Source: Phycisphaerae bacterium | Lineage (GTDB): Bacteria; Planctomycetota; Phycisphaerae; UBA1845 | DNA length: 35,666 bases | Direction: 5' to 3' | NCBI GenBank assembly: GCA_029260055.1 | Contig: JAJDDX010000189.1 | Coordinates: 1 to 35,666 of the forward strand | Shown: positions 8,627 to 16,017 of the stretch, in pieces | Layout of the letters: each line of letters opens with the position of its first letter | Numbering within the stretch: position 1 is the stretch's first letter | Program-made: the position numbers and the translations under genes | Notes under the pieces: generated by a model | Databases searched by the model: none | Told to the model about the DNA's origin: nothing | Seen by the model: only the letters and a program-made list of their open reading frames with translations

Positions 8627-9941
8627 TGAATTCCCGCCGGTACGCCCACGGCGATTCGGGGAAGCGATCATCGAAGCCTCGCGCCTCGATCGCGCCGCGC
8701 TGGAAGCGGCGCTTCTCGAACACGGGCATGGTAAGACCGGTGATAGCCTCCACGCCGCGCGACACGATATCGCCCTTCAGGGCGTACAATCGATCATGGT
8801 GCCAATCCGTCAGCTCGATGAAGGGAATTCCCTCGGCCACGCGAACGACGTTCGGCAGCATGTACGGGCTGAAGCCGGTAAACCCGAAAGCGGACACCGG
8901 CGCAAACGTGCGCGTGCAGCCCCGGCTAAGCCCACCGGAATAAGTGAGCGAATGCTTGATCGCCTCGACCCCCCATCCCTCGTGATAGAGAAGTGGGTTG
9001 TTCAGCACGCTGCGGATCGTCAGCTCCGGATTCTCCTCGATGGGGTAATCCTTGAGGTTCTCGTCGCCGCCGTCGCCGTCCACCAGGTAGGTCCATTCCG
9101 GATAGCGCTCACGAATCCCCTGACACATCGCGTAGGTCATCGCGCCCGCCTGAATATCCAGCGGCTTGTAGTCCTCGGTGACGCGCACGGCTTGCTTGTA
9201 GTCGATCGCGTCGGCTGACACCTCGACCGGCTCATGGAACAGTTGGAGGTCGACCGCTTCGAGGAAGCGCCTGGCTTGATCGAGGTCCGCCCCGCCGCCA
9301 TCCACGCTGAGCGTGAACGCCTTGAGCCGCGCCGGGCTCTCGCCGCGGCTCACGAGAGCGTGATAGGTCAACAGGAATACAGCCCCGCTGTCGATCCCGC
9401 CCGAGAAGCTTACGCCGATCGGCGCATCCTTCGGGACGCGGTCGAGCCAACGGTTGATCTCGTCGGCTAGCACGCCCATATACGCGCGCCCTATTTTGTA
9501 GAGATCGGCGGGCAAGGCGTTGCGCTGCGGGGTCAGGAAACGTGTGTAGGTCGGGCTCGGATCGGGACAACCGACCAGGGCGACCTCGGTGATATAGTGA
9601 GCGGGTACCATCCGCGTATAGCTCGGGTGAAACTGATCCGCCAACCCTTGCTCGGTAAGCCACTGGCGGATCGTGTCAATTCGGTGCGCCGCGACCAGTG
9701 CCGGGCCCTCCGCCCGCTTCGCCACGAAGTAGCGCAACGGAACGCCGAGCGACCGAGCCATGCGAACGATGTGGTCCCGCTTGGCCATCAAGGCGAATTG
9801 CCCGTCGATGGCGTCGACATCCTCGGACACACCGGCCAAAACGCGTGCCCTCGCGTCTTCGACGGTCATGTTGAAGATCGTGTTACGATCGGGTTCGGTC
9901 AGATCAACCACTTCGCGCAGAGGCTGTTGCTGGATCATCAT
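8607..9941 (-). CDS. asparagine-synthetase-like ATP-dependent amide ligase lacking the glutaminase Cys
   Basis: Predicted 444 residues from ATG 9941 (an adjacent ATG at 9938 lies six bases from the GGGAG at 9945-9949 and is equally possible). The C-terminal half is a complete asparagine-synthetase domain: PP-loop SFSGGIDSG (residues 178-186), DGDGGDEN (288-295), and PYMLPNVVRVAEGIPF near 380. This domain activates a carboxylate as an acyl-adenylate and joins it to an amine. The N-terminal 150 residues keep only the later strands of a class II glutamine amidotransferase (IDGQFALMAKRDHIVRMARSLGVPLRYF) and there is no Cys at position 2, so ammonia from glutamine is unlikely. Beta-lactam synthetase-type cyclisation is the nearest known precedent. 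It is the first gene of the three-gene operon. Confidence 0.88.
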   Translation of the reverse strand: MMIQQQPLREVVDLTEPDRNTIFNMTVEDARARVLAGVSEDVDAIDGQFALMAKRDHIVRMARSLGVPLRYFVAKRAEGPALVAAHRIDTIRQWLTEQGLADQFHPSYTRMVPAHYITEVALVGCPDPSPTYTRFLTPQRNALPADLYKIGRAYMGVLADEINRWLDRVPKDAPIGVSFSGGIDSGAVFLLTYHALVSRGESPARLKAFTLSVDGGGADLDQARRFLEAVDLQLFHEPVEVSADAIDYKQAVRVTEDYKPLDIQAGAMTYAMCQGIRERYPEWTYLVDGDGGDENLKDYPIEENPELTIRSVLNNPLLYHEGWGVEAIKHSLTYSGGLSRGCTRTFAPVSAFGFTGFSPYMLPNVVRVAEGIPFIELTDWHHDRLYALKGDIVSRGVEAITGLTMPVFEKRRFQRGAIEARGFDDRFPESPWAYRREFNAAFAS

Positions 9942-10173
9942 CTGCTCCCGTTTCATGTGGCCGTAGCGTGGCGTCGTGAGAACTCGTGTGTCGCAGCATA
10001 ACGCTATCCCCGGAGACCCGCCAGGGGGTCCGGCGACCCGCGGTTGGCGCGAGGGCGTCCCGCAAGACCTGTAGCGAAGACGCTGAGAAGCGCTCCTGCG
10101 CACGACTGGACAAGCGGCCCACAGTCCCGATGATATACGGCGTTCAGGACGAGTAGGTGCAGGGGAGAGAAGC

Positions 10174-11682
10174 ATGACGACGAAAGTGCAAACCGTAACC
10201 CTAGAAAGCCTAGAGCCCGCTTCGGTGTGGCGCTTCTTCGCCGGCATGTCGAACGTGCCGCGACCGTCGAAGAAAGAGGAACGCATTCGCAAGCACATCC
10301 TTGACGTGGCCAAAGAGCACGGCCTCGCCGCGCGGGAGGACCAGGTCGGCAACGTCATTGTCGATGTCCCCGCGACGAAGGGGCACGAGGGTGCGCCCAT
10401 CACCGTCCTGCAAGGCCACCTGGACATGGTCTGCGAGAAGAACAGCGGCACCACGCACGACTTCGACTCCGAACCCATCCACCTCGTCATCGACGAGGAC
10501 CCCAAAGGCGGCGAGATCATCGTCAGAGCGGACGGCACGACGCTCGGCGCCGACAATGGAATCGGCGTAGCCCTGGCGTTGGCGGCTGCCATCTCACCGG
10601 AAGTGACGCACGGCCCACTCGAACTGTTGTTCACGCTTGACGAAGAATCGGGCATGACGGGAGCCAAGGGCTTGACGCCGGAGAGCTTCAAAGGGCGGCG
10701 GCTGCTCAACCTCGATTCCGAAGAAGATGACGCGCTGTACATCGGGTGCGCCGGCGGGAGCGACATCAATCTCACTTGGCGATTCAAAGCCGTAGCGCCG
10801 TGCGAGAAGTGCGAGTGCTGCCGAGTCGTCATTTCCGGCCTGCGCGGCGGGCACTCCGGTTGCGATATTCACGAAGGGCGCGGCAGCGCGATCAAGCTCC
10901 TCACCAGAGCGCTGCGCCGTGTGGATCGCGGTGGGATGCAGATCGGCATGCTCTCGGGCGGCAGCATGAGAAACGCCATTCCGCGTGAGGCCGAGGCGAT
11001 CATCTGCGGACCGGCTGACACGCTCTTCGAGTTAGAAGAAGCGGCCAACCGCACCCGCAAGGAAGCGATCCGGGAATCCGGCGAAAACGACATCACGCTT
11101 CGCATCGAGCCCGCCGCCCACCTGATGCCAGAGCAGGTTCTGAGCACTGAAGACACGCAAAGGTTGATCGCCGCCTTGGCAAGCCTGCCACACGGCGTGC
11201 TCGGCATGCACCCCAAGGTGACGGAACTCGTGGAAACGTCCAACAACATCGCCACGTTGAAGACGGATCGCATCGCGGATGACGGCGTGATACAGATCGA
11301 TGTAGGCGCACTGGCGCGAAGCTCCTCGTCTTCACGTTTGCATGCGGTACTCACACAGATCACGGCCATCGGAAAACTCTCCGGCGCCTCGGTCAACACC
11401 GGCAACGAATATCCCGGCTGGGACCCGAACCCCGACTCGTCGACGCTGGCGACCTGCCGGCGACTCTACTCGAAACTCTTCGAGGCGGAACCGACGGTCA
11501 TGGCTATCCACGCGGGCCTCGAATGCGGACTGATCGGTGAGCGTGTCGGCGATATGGACATGATCTCGTTCGGGCCGCGCATCGAAGGCGCGCACAGCCC
11601 CGACGAGCGAGTTTACGTAGCTTCCGTGCTAAAGACCTGGGGATATCTCAAAGCAGTCCTGGCGGAACTCGCTCGAACCTAG
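10174..11682 (+). CDS. pepD: aminoacyl-histidine dipeptidase (M20 family)
   Basis: Predicted 502 residues, normal for PepD, which hydrolyses Xaa-His dipeptides such as carnosine and other short peptides in the cytosol with two bound zinc or cobalt ions. The metal-binding and catalytic residues are visible: GHLDMV (H82, and D84 as the general catalytic support), GADNG (D127), LDEESG (E157 as base and E158 as ligand) and NLDSEE (D181). The lid domain carries GGHSG near residue 230, and a C-terminal GAHSPDERV supplies the last His ligand. The start at ATG 10174 follows AGGGGAGAGAAGC. It diverges from the three-gene ligase operon, and the 232-base gap holds both promoters. I see no sign of regulation beyond that. 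Identification is confident. Confidence 0.94.
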   Translation: MTTKVQTVTLESLEPASVWRFFAGMSNVPRPSKKEERIRKHILDVAKEHGLAAREDQVGNVIVDVPATKGHEGAPITVLQGHLDMVCEKNSGTTHDFDSEPIHLVIDEDPKGGEIIVRADGTTLGADNGIGVALALAAAISPEVTHGPLELLFTLDEESGMTGAKGLTPESFKGRRLLNLDSEEDDALYIGCAGGSDINLTWRFKAVAPCEKCECCRVVISGLRGGHSGCDIHEGRGSAIKLLTRALRRVDRGGMQIGMLSGGSMRNAIPREAEAIICGPADTLFELEEAANRTRKEAIRESGENDITLRIEPAAHLMPEQVLSTEDTQRLIAALASLPHGVLGMHPKVTELVETSNNIATLKTDRIADDGVIQIDVGALARSSSSSRLHAVLTQITAIGKLSGASVNTGNEYPGWDPNPDSSTLATCRRLYSKLFEAEPTVMAIHAGLECGLIGERVGDMDMISFGPRIEGAHSPDERVYVASVLKTWGYLKAVLAELART

Positions 11683-11750
11683 CTCCCCGCCCCGCCACTT
11701 TTTGCCGTAGGCGACCTTCGGGCGGTTGCCGATGCGGCTGGAGGAACATC

Positions 11751-13061
11751 TTGGGAAGAATTCGTATCGGCACCGTGGCCATGGTGATCGCACTGGCTAC
11801 CTGCGCTCATGGGCAAGAAGCACCCCGCGCCTTCGTCAACGCGTCGCTCATACCAATCCAAGGCGATGAAATCGCAGACGGCACGATGGTCGTACTCGGG
11901 GGCAAGATCATTGCGGTCGGACCGAGCGTGAGCATCGCAATTCCCGAAGGCACCGAGGTCATCGACGTAGCCGGCAAGGTGCTCATGCCCGGCCTGATCT
12001 GCACCCACAATCACATCGGCGGCATCGGCGGCGCCGACTCCTCCGGGCCCATTCAACCCGACGTGCGCATCTACGATTCAATCAACATCCACGATTCGGG
12101 CTTTCGCCGGGCCGTCGCCGGTGGACTCACAACGCTCAACCTCATGCCCGGCTCGGGCCATCTCAACAGCGGCCAGACCGTCTACGTGAAGCTCCGCAAG
12201 GCGCGCACGATCGAGGACATGGCTATCCGCGACGACACAGGCTGGATCATGGGCGGGCTCAAGATGGCCAACGGCACCAATTCGCAACGAGCAGCCCCCT
12301 TCCCCGGCACGCGAGGCAAGTCCGCCGCGCTCGTGCGCGAGCGATTCGTCAAAGCCATCGAATATCGCGAGAAACTGGCCAAGGCCGCCGGCGACGCAGA
12401 GAAGACCCCGGCCCGCGACATCGGGCTCGAGGCACTCGTCGAGGTGCTTCAGCACAAGCGCATCGTACACCATCACACGCACCGCCACGACGACATCATG
12501 ACGGTCCTTCGGCTGGCCAAGGAGTTCGACTTCCGCGTCGTGCTACACCACGTCAGCGAGGGCTGGAAGGTGGCCGACGAGATCGCAGCCGCCGGCGTGC
12601 CCTGTTCGGCGATCGTAATCGACAGCCCCGGCGGGAAGCTGGAAGCCCGCGAGCTGTTCCTCGAAACGGGCGGCATCCTAGAGCGAGCCGGCGTGCTGAC
12701 GGCCTTCCACACCGACGACTGGATCACCGACTCCCGCGTCTTCTTGCGAAGTGCGGCGCTGGCTGTGCGTGCCGGTATGTCGCGGGAAGGCGGCTTGAAA
12801 GCTCTCACGCTCGCCGGCGCTGAGATGCTGGACCTCGACGACAGAATCGGATCGCTCGAAGTCGGAAAAGACGCGGACTTCATCATCCTCAGCGGCGATC
12901 CACTCAGCGTATACACCAAGGTACTCGAAACGTGGATCGAAGGCCGGCGTGTCTTTGATCGTAGCGATGCCAAGGACCGCCTCTACGCCGTCGGCGGCTA
13001 CGGAGCGGGACACAACCAAGTGCCCTACATGTGCTGCTTCGAACACGCGGAGACAAACTGA
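11751..13061 (+). CDS. secreted amidohydrolase, imidazolonepropionase-like, with intact metal site
   Basis: Predicted 436 residues. The start is TTG at 11751, with GGAGG at 11740-11744 and a six-base spacer; the first in-frame ATG would cut into the signal peptide (IGTVAMVIALATCAHG). The mature part is an amidohydrolase barrel: the HNH pair (H86, H88) in PGLICTHNH, HHHTHRHDD (about 240-248), LHHVSEGW (266-267) and FHTDDW (H320, D322), followed by the C-terminal beta-sandwich strand GSLEVGKDADFIIL. The set of ligands is complete, so it should hydrolyse an amide or lactam bond outside the cytoplasm; the substrate is unknown. Its stop codon overlaps the ATG of the next gene by one base (TGATG), so the two amidohydrolases are translationally coupled. 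Confidence 0.88.
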   Translation: MGRIRIGTVAMVIALATCAHGQEAPRAFVNASLIPIQGDEIADGTMVVLGGKIIAVGPSVSIAIPEGTEVIDVAGKVLMPGLICTHNHIGGIGGADSSGPIQPDVRIYDSINIHDSGFRRAVAGGLTTLNLMPGSGHLNSGQTVYVKLRKARTIEDMAIRDDTGWIMGGLKMANGTNSQRAAPFPGTRGKSAALVRERFVKAIEYREKLAKAAGDAEKTPARDIGLEALVEVLQHKRIVHHHTHRHDDIMTVLRLAKEFDFRVVLHHVSEGWKVADEIAAAGVPCSAIVIDSPGGKLEARELFLETGGILERAGVLTAFHTDDWITDSRVFLRSAALAVRAGMSREGGLKALTLAGAEMLDLDDRIGSLEVGKDADFIILSGDPLSVYTKVLETWIEGRRVFDRSDAKDRLYAVGGYGAGHNQVPYMCCFEHAETN

Positions 13062-14290
13062 TGAACACCCACTTCACCCGCATCGGTGCCATGGCGCTGC
13101 TTGCCGCGCTCACCTGGACATCGACTGCATCGGCCCAGATAGCGGTCAAAGGCAAGGTCGTCCACACCATGGCGGGCGAGCCCATCCGCAACGGTGTGGT
13201 CGTGATCGCCGATGGGAAGATTACCGCGGTTGGCCCGGCTGCGACGACGCCGATCCCCGACGGGATGCGCGTCCTCGAAGCCGAAGTAGTCACGCCCGGA
13301 TTGATCGACGCGCACAGCACCGTAGGACTCAGCGGCATTCTCAACTACGCCCACGACCAGGACCAGCTCGAGCGTTCAGCGCCCGTGCAGCCGGAGCTGC
13401 GCGCCATCGATGCGTACAACGCGCAAGAGGCGCTGGTGGATTGGGTCCGGAGCTTCGGCATCACGACGGTCCACACCGGCCACGCGCCGGGCGAGCTCAT
13501 CTCCGGCCAGACCATGATCGTCAAGACGTTCGGAAAGACGGTCGAGGACGCGGTCATCGTCGAAACCGCCACCGTCGCCGCCACGCTCAACTCGACGGCG
13601 CGGAAGACTGGCAAGGGCAAGTCACCCGGCACGCGCGGCAAGATGATGGCGATGCTCCGGCAGGAGTTCATCAAGGCCGGCGAGTACGTGAAGAAACGCG
13701 AAGCCGCCGAGGCGGACAAGAAGCCCGATCGCAATCTGAAACTCGACGTACTGAGTCGCGTGCTCGCACGCGAGCTGCCTCTGATGATCACCGTGAACCG
13801 TGCGCAGGATATCGCCAGCGCGCTGCGCCTGGCTCGTGAGTTCAACCTGAAGATCATCCTCGACTCGGCGGCTGAGAGCTATCTGCTGATCGACGAGATC
13901 AAGCAAGCCGGCGTGCCGGTGCTCGTACACCCGCCGATGATGCGCGCCTTCGGCGAACTCGAGAACATGACATTCGAGACGGCCGCCAAGCTCAAGAAGG
14001 CGGGCATTCCGGTCGCCTTACAGAGCGGATACGAGAGCTACGTGCCCAAGACGCGCGTGGTGCTCTTCGAAGCGGGCATCGCGGCCGCCAACGGCCTGTC
14101 GTTCGGTGAAGCCCTCGGCCTCATCACGATCGACGCAGCCGGTATCCTCGGCGTGGCTGATCGCGTCGGTTCGCTCGAAGTCGGCAAGGACGGTGATGTC
14201 GCCCTCTTCGACGGCGACCCCTTCGAGTACACCTCCCACTGCATCGGCGTAATCGGCGAAGGACAAATCGTCAGCGACATCAAACGCTAG
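13061..14290 (+). CDS. secreted amidohydrolase-like protein with degenerate metal site
   Basis: Predicted 409 residues with a signal peptide (IGAMALLAALTWTSTASAQ). It is a paralogue of the preceding protein: VVTPGLIDAHST at 77-87, the GKT-like SGQTMIVK near 155, and GSLEVGKDGDVALF near the end. However, the second His of HxH is Thr (H85-S-T87), the HHHTHRHDD segment becomes ITVNRAQDI, LHHVSEGW becomes LDSAAESY, and FHTDDW becomes LQSGYESY. At least four metal ligands are therefore missing, so hydrolytic activity in the usual way is unlikely. It may form a heteromer with, or present substrate to, the active partner, to which it is coupled by a one-base stop/start overlap. The pair ends at a structured intergenic repeat block. 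Confidence 0.87.
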   Translation: MNTHFTRIGAMALLAALTWTSTASAQIAVKGKVVHTMAGEPIRNGVVVIADGKITAVGPAATTPIPDGMRVLEAEVVTPGLIDAHSTVGLSGILNYAHDQDQLERSAPVQPELRAIDAYNAQEALVDWVRSFGITTVHTGHAPGELISGQTMIVKTFGKTVEDAVIVETATVAATLNSTARKTGKGKSPGTRGKMMAMLRQEFIKAGEYVKKREAAEADKKPDRNLKLDVLSRVLARELPLMITVNRAQDIASALRLAREFNLKIILDSAAESYLLIDEIKQAGVPVLVHPPMMRAFGELENMTFETAAKLKKAGIPVALQSGYESYVPKTRVVLFEAGIAAANGLSFGEALGLITIDAAGILGVADRVGSLEVGKDGDVALFDGDPFEYTSHCIGVIGEGQIVSDIKR

Positions 14291-14294
14291 CACG

Positions 14295-14340
14295 CCAGAC
14301 GACCACTGATGGGTGGCCCATGTCCTTTGGGACATGGGGG
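14295..14340. repeat. hairpin repeat, copy A
   Basis: The lead sequence ccagacgacc (14295-14304) and gggtgg (14311-14316) is followed by a perfect 9-bp stem (14317-14325 with 14330-14338) and a TTTG loop. It lies 20 bases after the amidohydrolase stop codon and could act in termination, though there is no T run. Confidence 0.75.
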
Positions 14341-14440
14341 AGACGATGACAGGTATTCCAGGGTCCTGCCATCTTCCGTCGTCAACGCTTACTGGACGCC
14401 GCCTCCCCAACCTCTGGAGGTGGCGGGCCACCCGCTCTCG

Positions 14441-14542
14441 ACCGACCGATGAAGGGTGGCATGGGCAAGCAGCAGCTTGCCCGTGTCCGTCGATGGCCAA
14501 GGCACACGGGCAAATCCCGGCGCGCCGGGACCCATGCCACCC
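14441..14542. repeat. hairpin repeat, copy B, with nested inverted repeats
   Basis: The core is an 11-bp stem (14460-14470 with 14475-14485, one G-T pair) and an AGCA loop. It is nested in a larger structure: an outer perfect 12-bp inverted repeat (14454-14465 with 14531-14542), an alternative 10-bp pairing (14477-14486 with 14504-14513) and a 16-bp palindrome (14515-14530). The outer and inner pairings share bases, so alternative folds exist. Confidence 0.8.
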
Positions 14543-14573
14543 GCCGTCTGCGACAGCAAGCTATAGTGCTCGC

Positions 14574-14621
14574 CCAGACGACCGATGACGGGTGCCACGG
14601 ACAAGCAGCAGCTTGTCCGTG
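14574..14621. repeat. hairpin repeat, copy C
   Basis: After ccagacgacc (14574-14583) and gggtgc comes a perfect 11-bp stem (14596-14606 with 14611-14621) with the same AGCA loop as copy B. Compared with B, one base pair is changed on both arms (G-C to A-T) and one G-T wobble becomes C-G, so the pairing, not just the sequence, is kept. Confidence 0.82.
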
Positions 14622-14807
14622 CTATCGTGCGATTGCCCCTGATCCGAAGGCCGAGCCAAACAACGACACACGCTCGCCTTGTGCGAATTTGTCGATTCCA
14701 GCCGATCCGCCGCCTACCCACAGCCGACGCCACACTCAAACTGTGGTACGATGCCCACCAGTCCGACCTCGGTGTCGGCGCAATCATCTATGACTGGAGA
14801 CCACGCG

Positions 14808-15935
14808 ATGTCACATCGGCACACGACCTGCGGCGCGGCGCTCGCCCTCGTGGCGTTCTTTTATGCAATGCCCGCCATCTGCCTCGCGGGCGAGACGGTC
14901 GATCTGCGACCCAAGCTCGAGCCCGGCAGCACCTACTACATGGAAATGGTCCGCGACAACGAACAGACGAGAGGTGAAGGTCCCTTCGGCCCGGCACGCA
15001 CCTCGAAGTCGCAGCAGATTCGCGGCTTCATGCGGAAGATCGAGTCGCGCTCTCCGGATGGCGGCGCGCGAGCCGTCTTCACTTATGATCGAGCCAAAAT
15101 GGAGCAGGAGTCGTTCCGCGGGCCCGTCGGATTCGACACCGACAAGGACCCCGGCGGCGAGACGCCAAACCCGATGGCAAACATCGGCCGGCCCATGATG
15201 GGCAAGTCGTTTACGCTCTACCTCGACAAGACCGGCCACGTCACGAGCGTCACCGGCATGGAAGAGATCTACGAAGCGATCGAGGAGCTGGCGGCCGGCG
15301 CCTTCATCTTCGAGGGTATGCAGGACGAATTCACCGCCGAGGCAGTCAGCTTCGTCCTGGGTGACGACCGGATGGCCCTCTATCCCCTCAAGACCGTCTC
15401 GACCGGCGATACGTGGACCAAAACCGTCCGCTTCGAGAACATGTACATGGGCAGCCTCGACTTCAAGTACAAGTGCAGCCTGGTGTCGGTCAGCGAAGTA
15501 GGCGGCCGAAAGGTCGCAGAGGTAGCGTACAAGGGCTCGATCACCCAACCGGACGATGCCAAGCCCGGCATTCGAGTCTTCAACATGAAGATGGACTTCG
15601 AAAGCGGCAGCTTCACCGGCACCGCGACCTTCGACGTGCAGCGCGGCCACTTCACCAAGCAGGTCACCAACAGCGAGATGGCCACCAACGCCTCGATGGT
15701 GCTCGGCTCGATCGACAAGCCGATGGCCTTCAAGCAGAGCTACAAGGTCGCAGAGACGATCCGGTTCATGTCCCCGGCCGCACGTGCGAAGCAGAAGGCC
15801 GAAAACGAGAAGCTCGGCGTAACCGAACGAGCCGAAGCAGAGAAGGCCGCGGCAGAAGCCAAGGCCAAAGCGGAAGCGGAGAAGGCCGAAGCAGAGGCCA
15901 AGGCGAAACCGGACGCGCCGTCCGAGGGCGAGTAG
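14808..15935 (+). CDS. secreted protein of unknown function with Ala/Glu/Lys tail (DUF6263-like)
   Basis: Predicted 375 residues from ATG 14808; GGAG lies about ten bases upstream, and an in-frame ATG at 14790 is less well placed. A signal peptide (CGAALALVAFFYAMPAICLAGE) is followed by VDLRPKLEPGSTYYMEM, a 'K.G..Y.y.m' opening common in the planctomycete DUF6263-type proteins, and then a beta-rich body with repeated charged strands. From about residue 335 to the end the sequence is low-complexity Ala-Glu-Lys with heptad-like spacing, probably a helix or coiled coil that may span the periplasm or bind a partner. No catalytic motif is visible. It stands alone and converges with the PQQ-repeat gene. 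Confidence 0.82.
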   Translation: MSHRHTTCGAALALVAFFYAMPAICLAGETVDLRPKLEPGSTYYMEMVRDNEQTRGEGPFGPARTSKSQQIRGFMRKIESRSPDGGARAVFTYDRAKMEQESFRGPVGFDTDKDPGGETPNPMANIGRPMMGKSFTLYLDKTGHVTSVTGMEEIYEAIEELAAGAFIFEGMQDEFTAEAVSFVLGDDRMALYPLKTVSTGDTWTKTVRFENMYMGSLDFKYKCSLVSVSEVGGRKVAEVAYKGSITQPDDAKPGIRVFNMKMDFESGSFTGTATFDVQRGHFTKQVTNSEMATNASMVLGSIDKPMAFKQSYKVAETIRFMSPAARAKQKAENEKLGVTERAEAEKAAAEAKAKAEAEKAEAEAKAKPDAPSEGE

Positions 15936-15952
15936 GTCCGCCGCGCAAAGAA

Positions 15953-15974
15953 GCGGGCGCCGCGAGGCGCCCGC
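15953..15974. terminator. bidirectional terminator-like hairpin between convergent genes
   Basis: A perfect 9-bp GC-rich stem (15953-15961 with 15966-15974) closes a GCGA tetraloop of the stable GNRA class. It lies 17 bases after one stop codon and 43 bases from the convergent one. No T run follows on either strand, so its use as a terminator is likely but not certain. Confidence 0.6.
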
Positions 15975-16017
15975 CATACGCATTTCCAGACTGAAAGGAC
16001 CCGTCAGAGAGGTCCGC

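Larger units (their letters stand above)
14291..14807. other. non-coding block with three hairpin repeats between two + strand genes
   Basis: About 0.5 kb separates the amidohydrolase pair from the next gene. The first 330 bases are taken up by three copies of a short motif (ccagacgacc or gaccgatga, then gggtgg or gggtgcc) each followed by a perfect or near-perfect hairpin. The remainder (about 14625-14807) presumably holds the promoter and leader of the gene at 14808; I see no convincing promoter hexamers there. Confidence 0.7.

Noticed and set aside
10107-10118. TGGACA box upstream of pepD as a promoter
   Set aside because: The only -10 at proper spacing (GATGAT) is weak; not distinguishable from background.
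9904-10122. 72-codon minus-strand frame upstream of the ligase as a possible peptide precursor
   Set aside because: It starts at GTG without a Shine-Dalgarno and overlaps the ligase start; no leader/core layout or Cys/Ser/Thr-rich core is seen.
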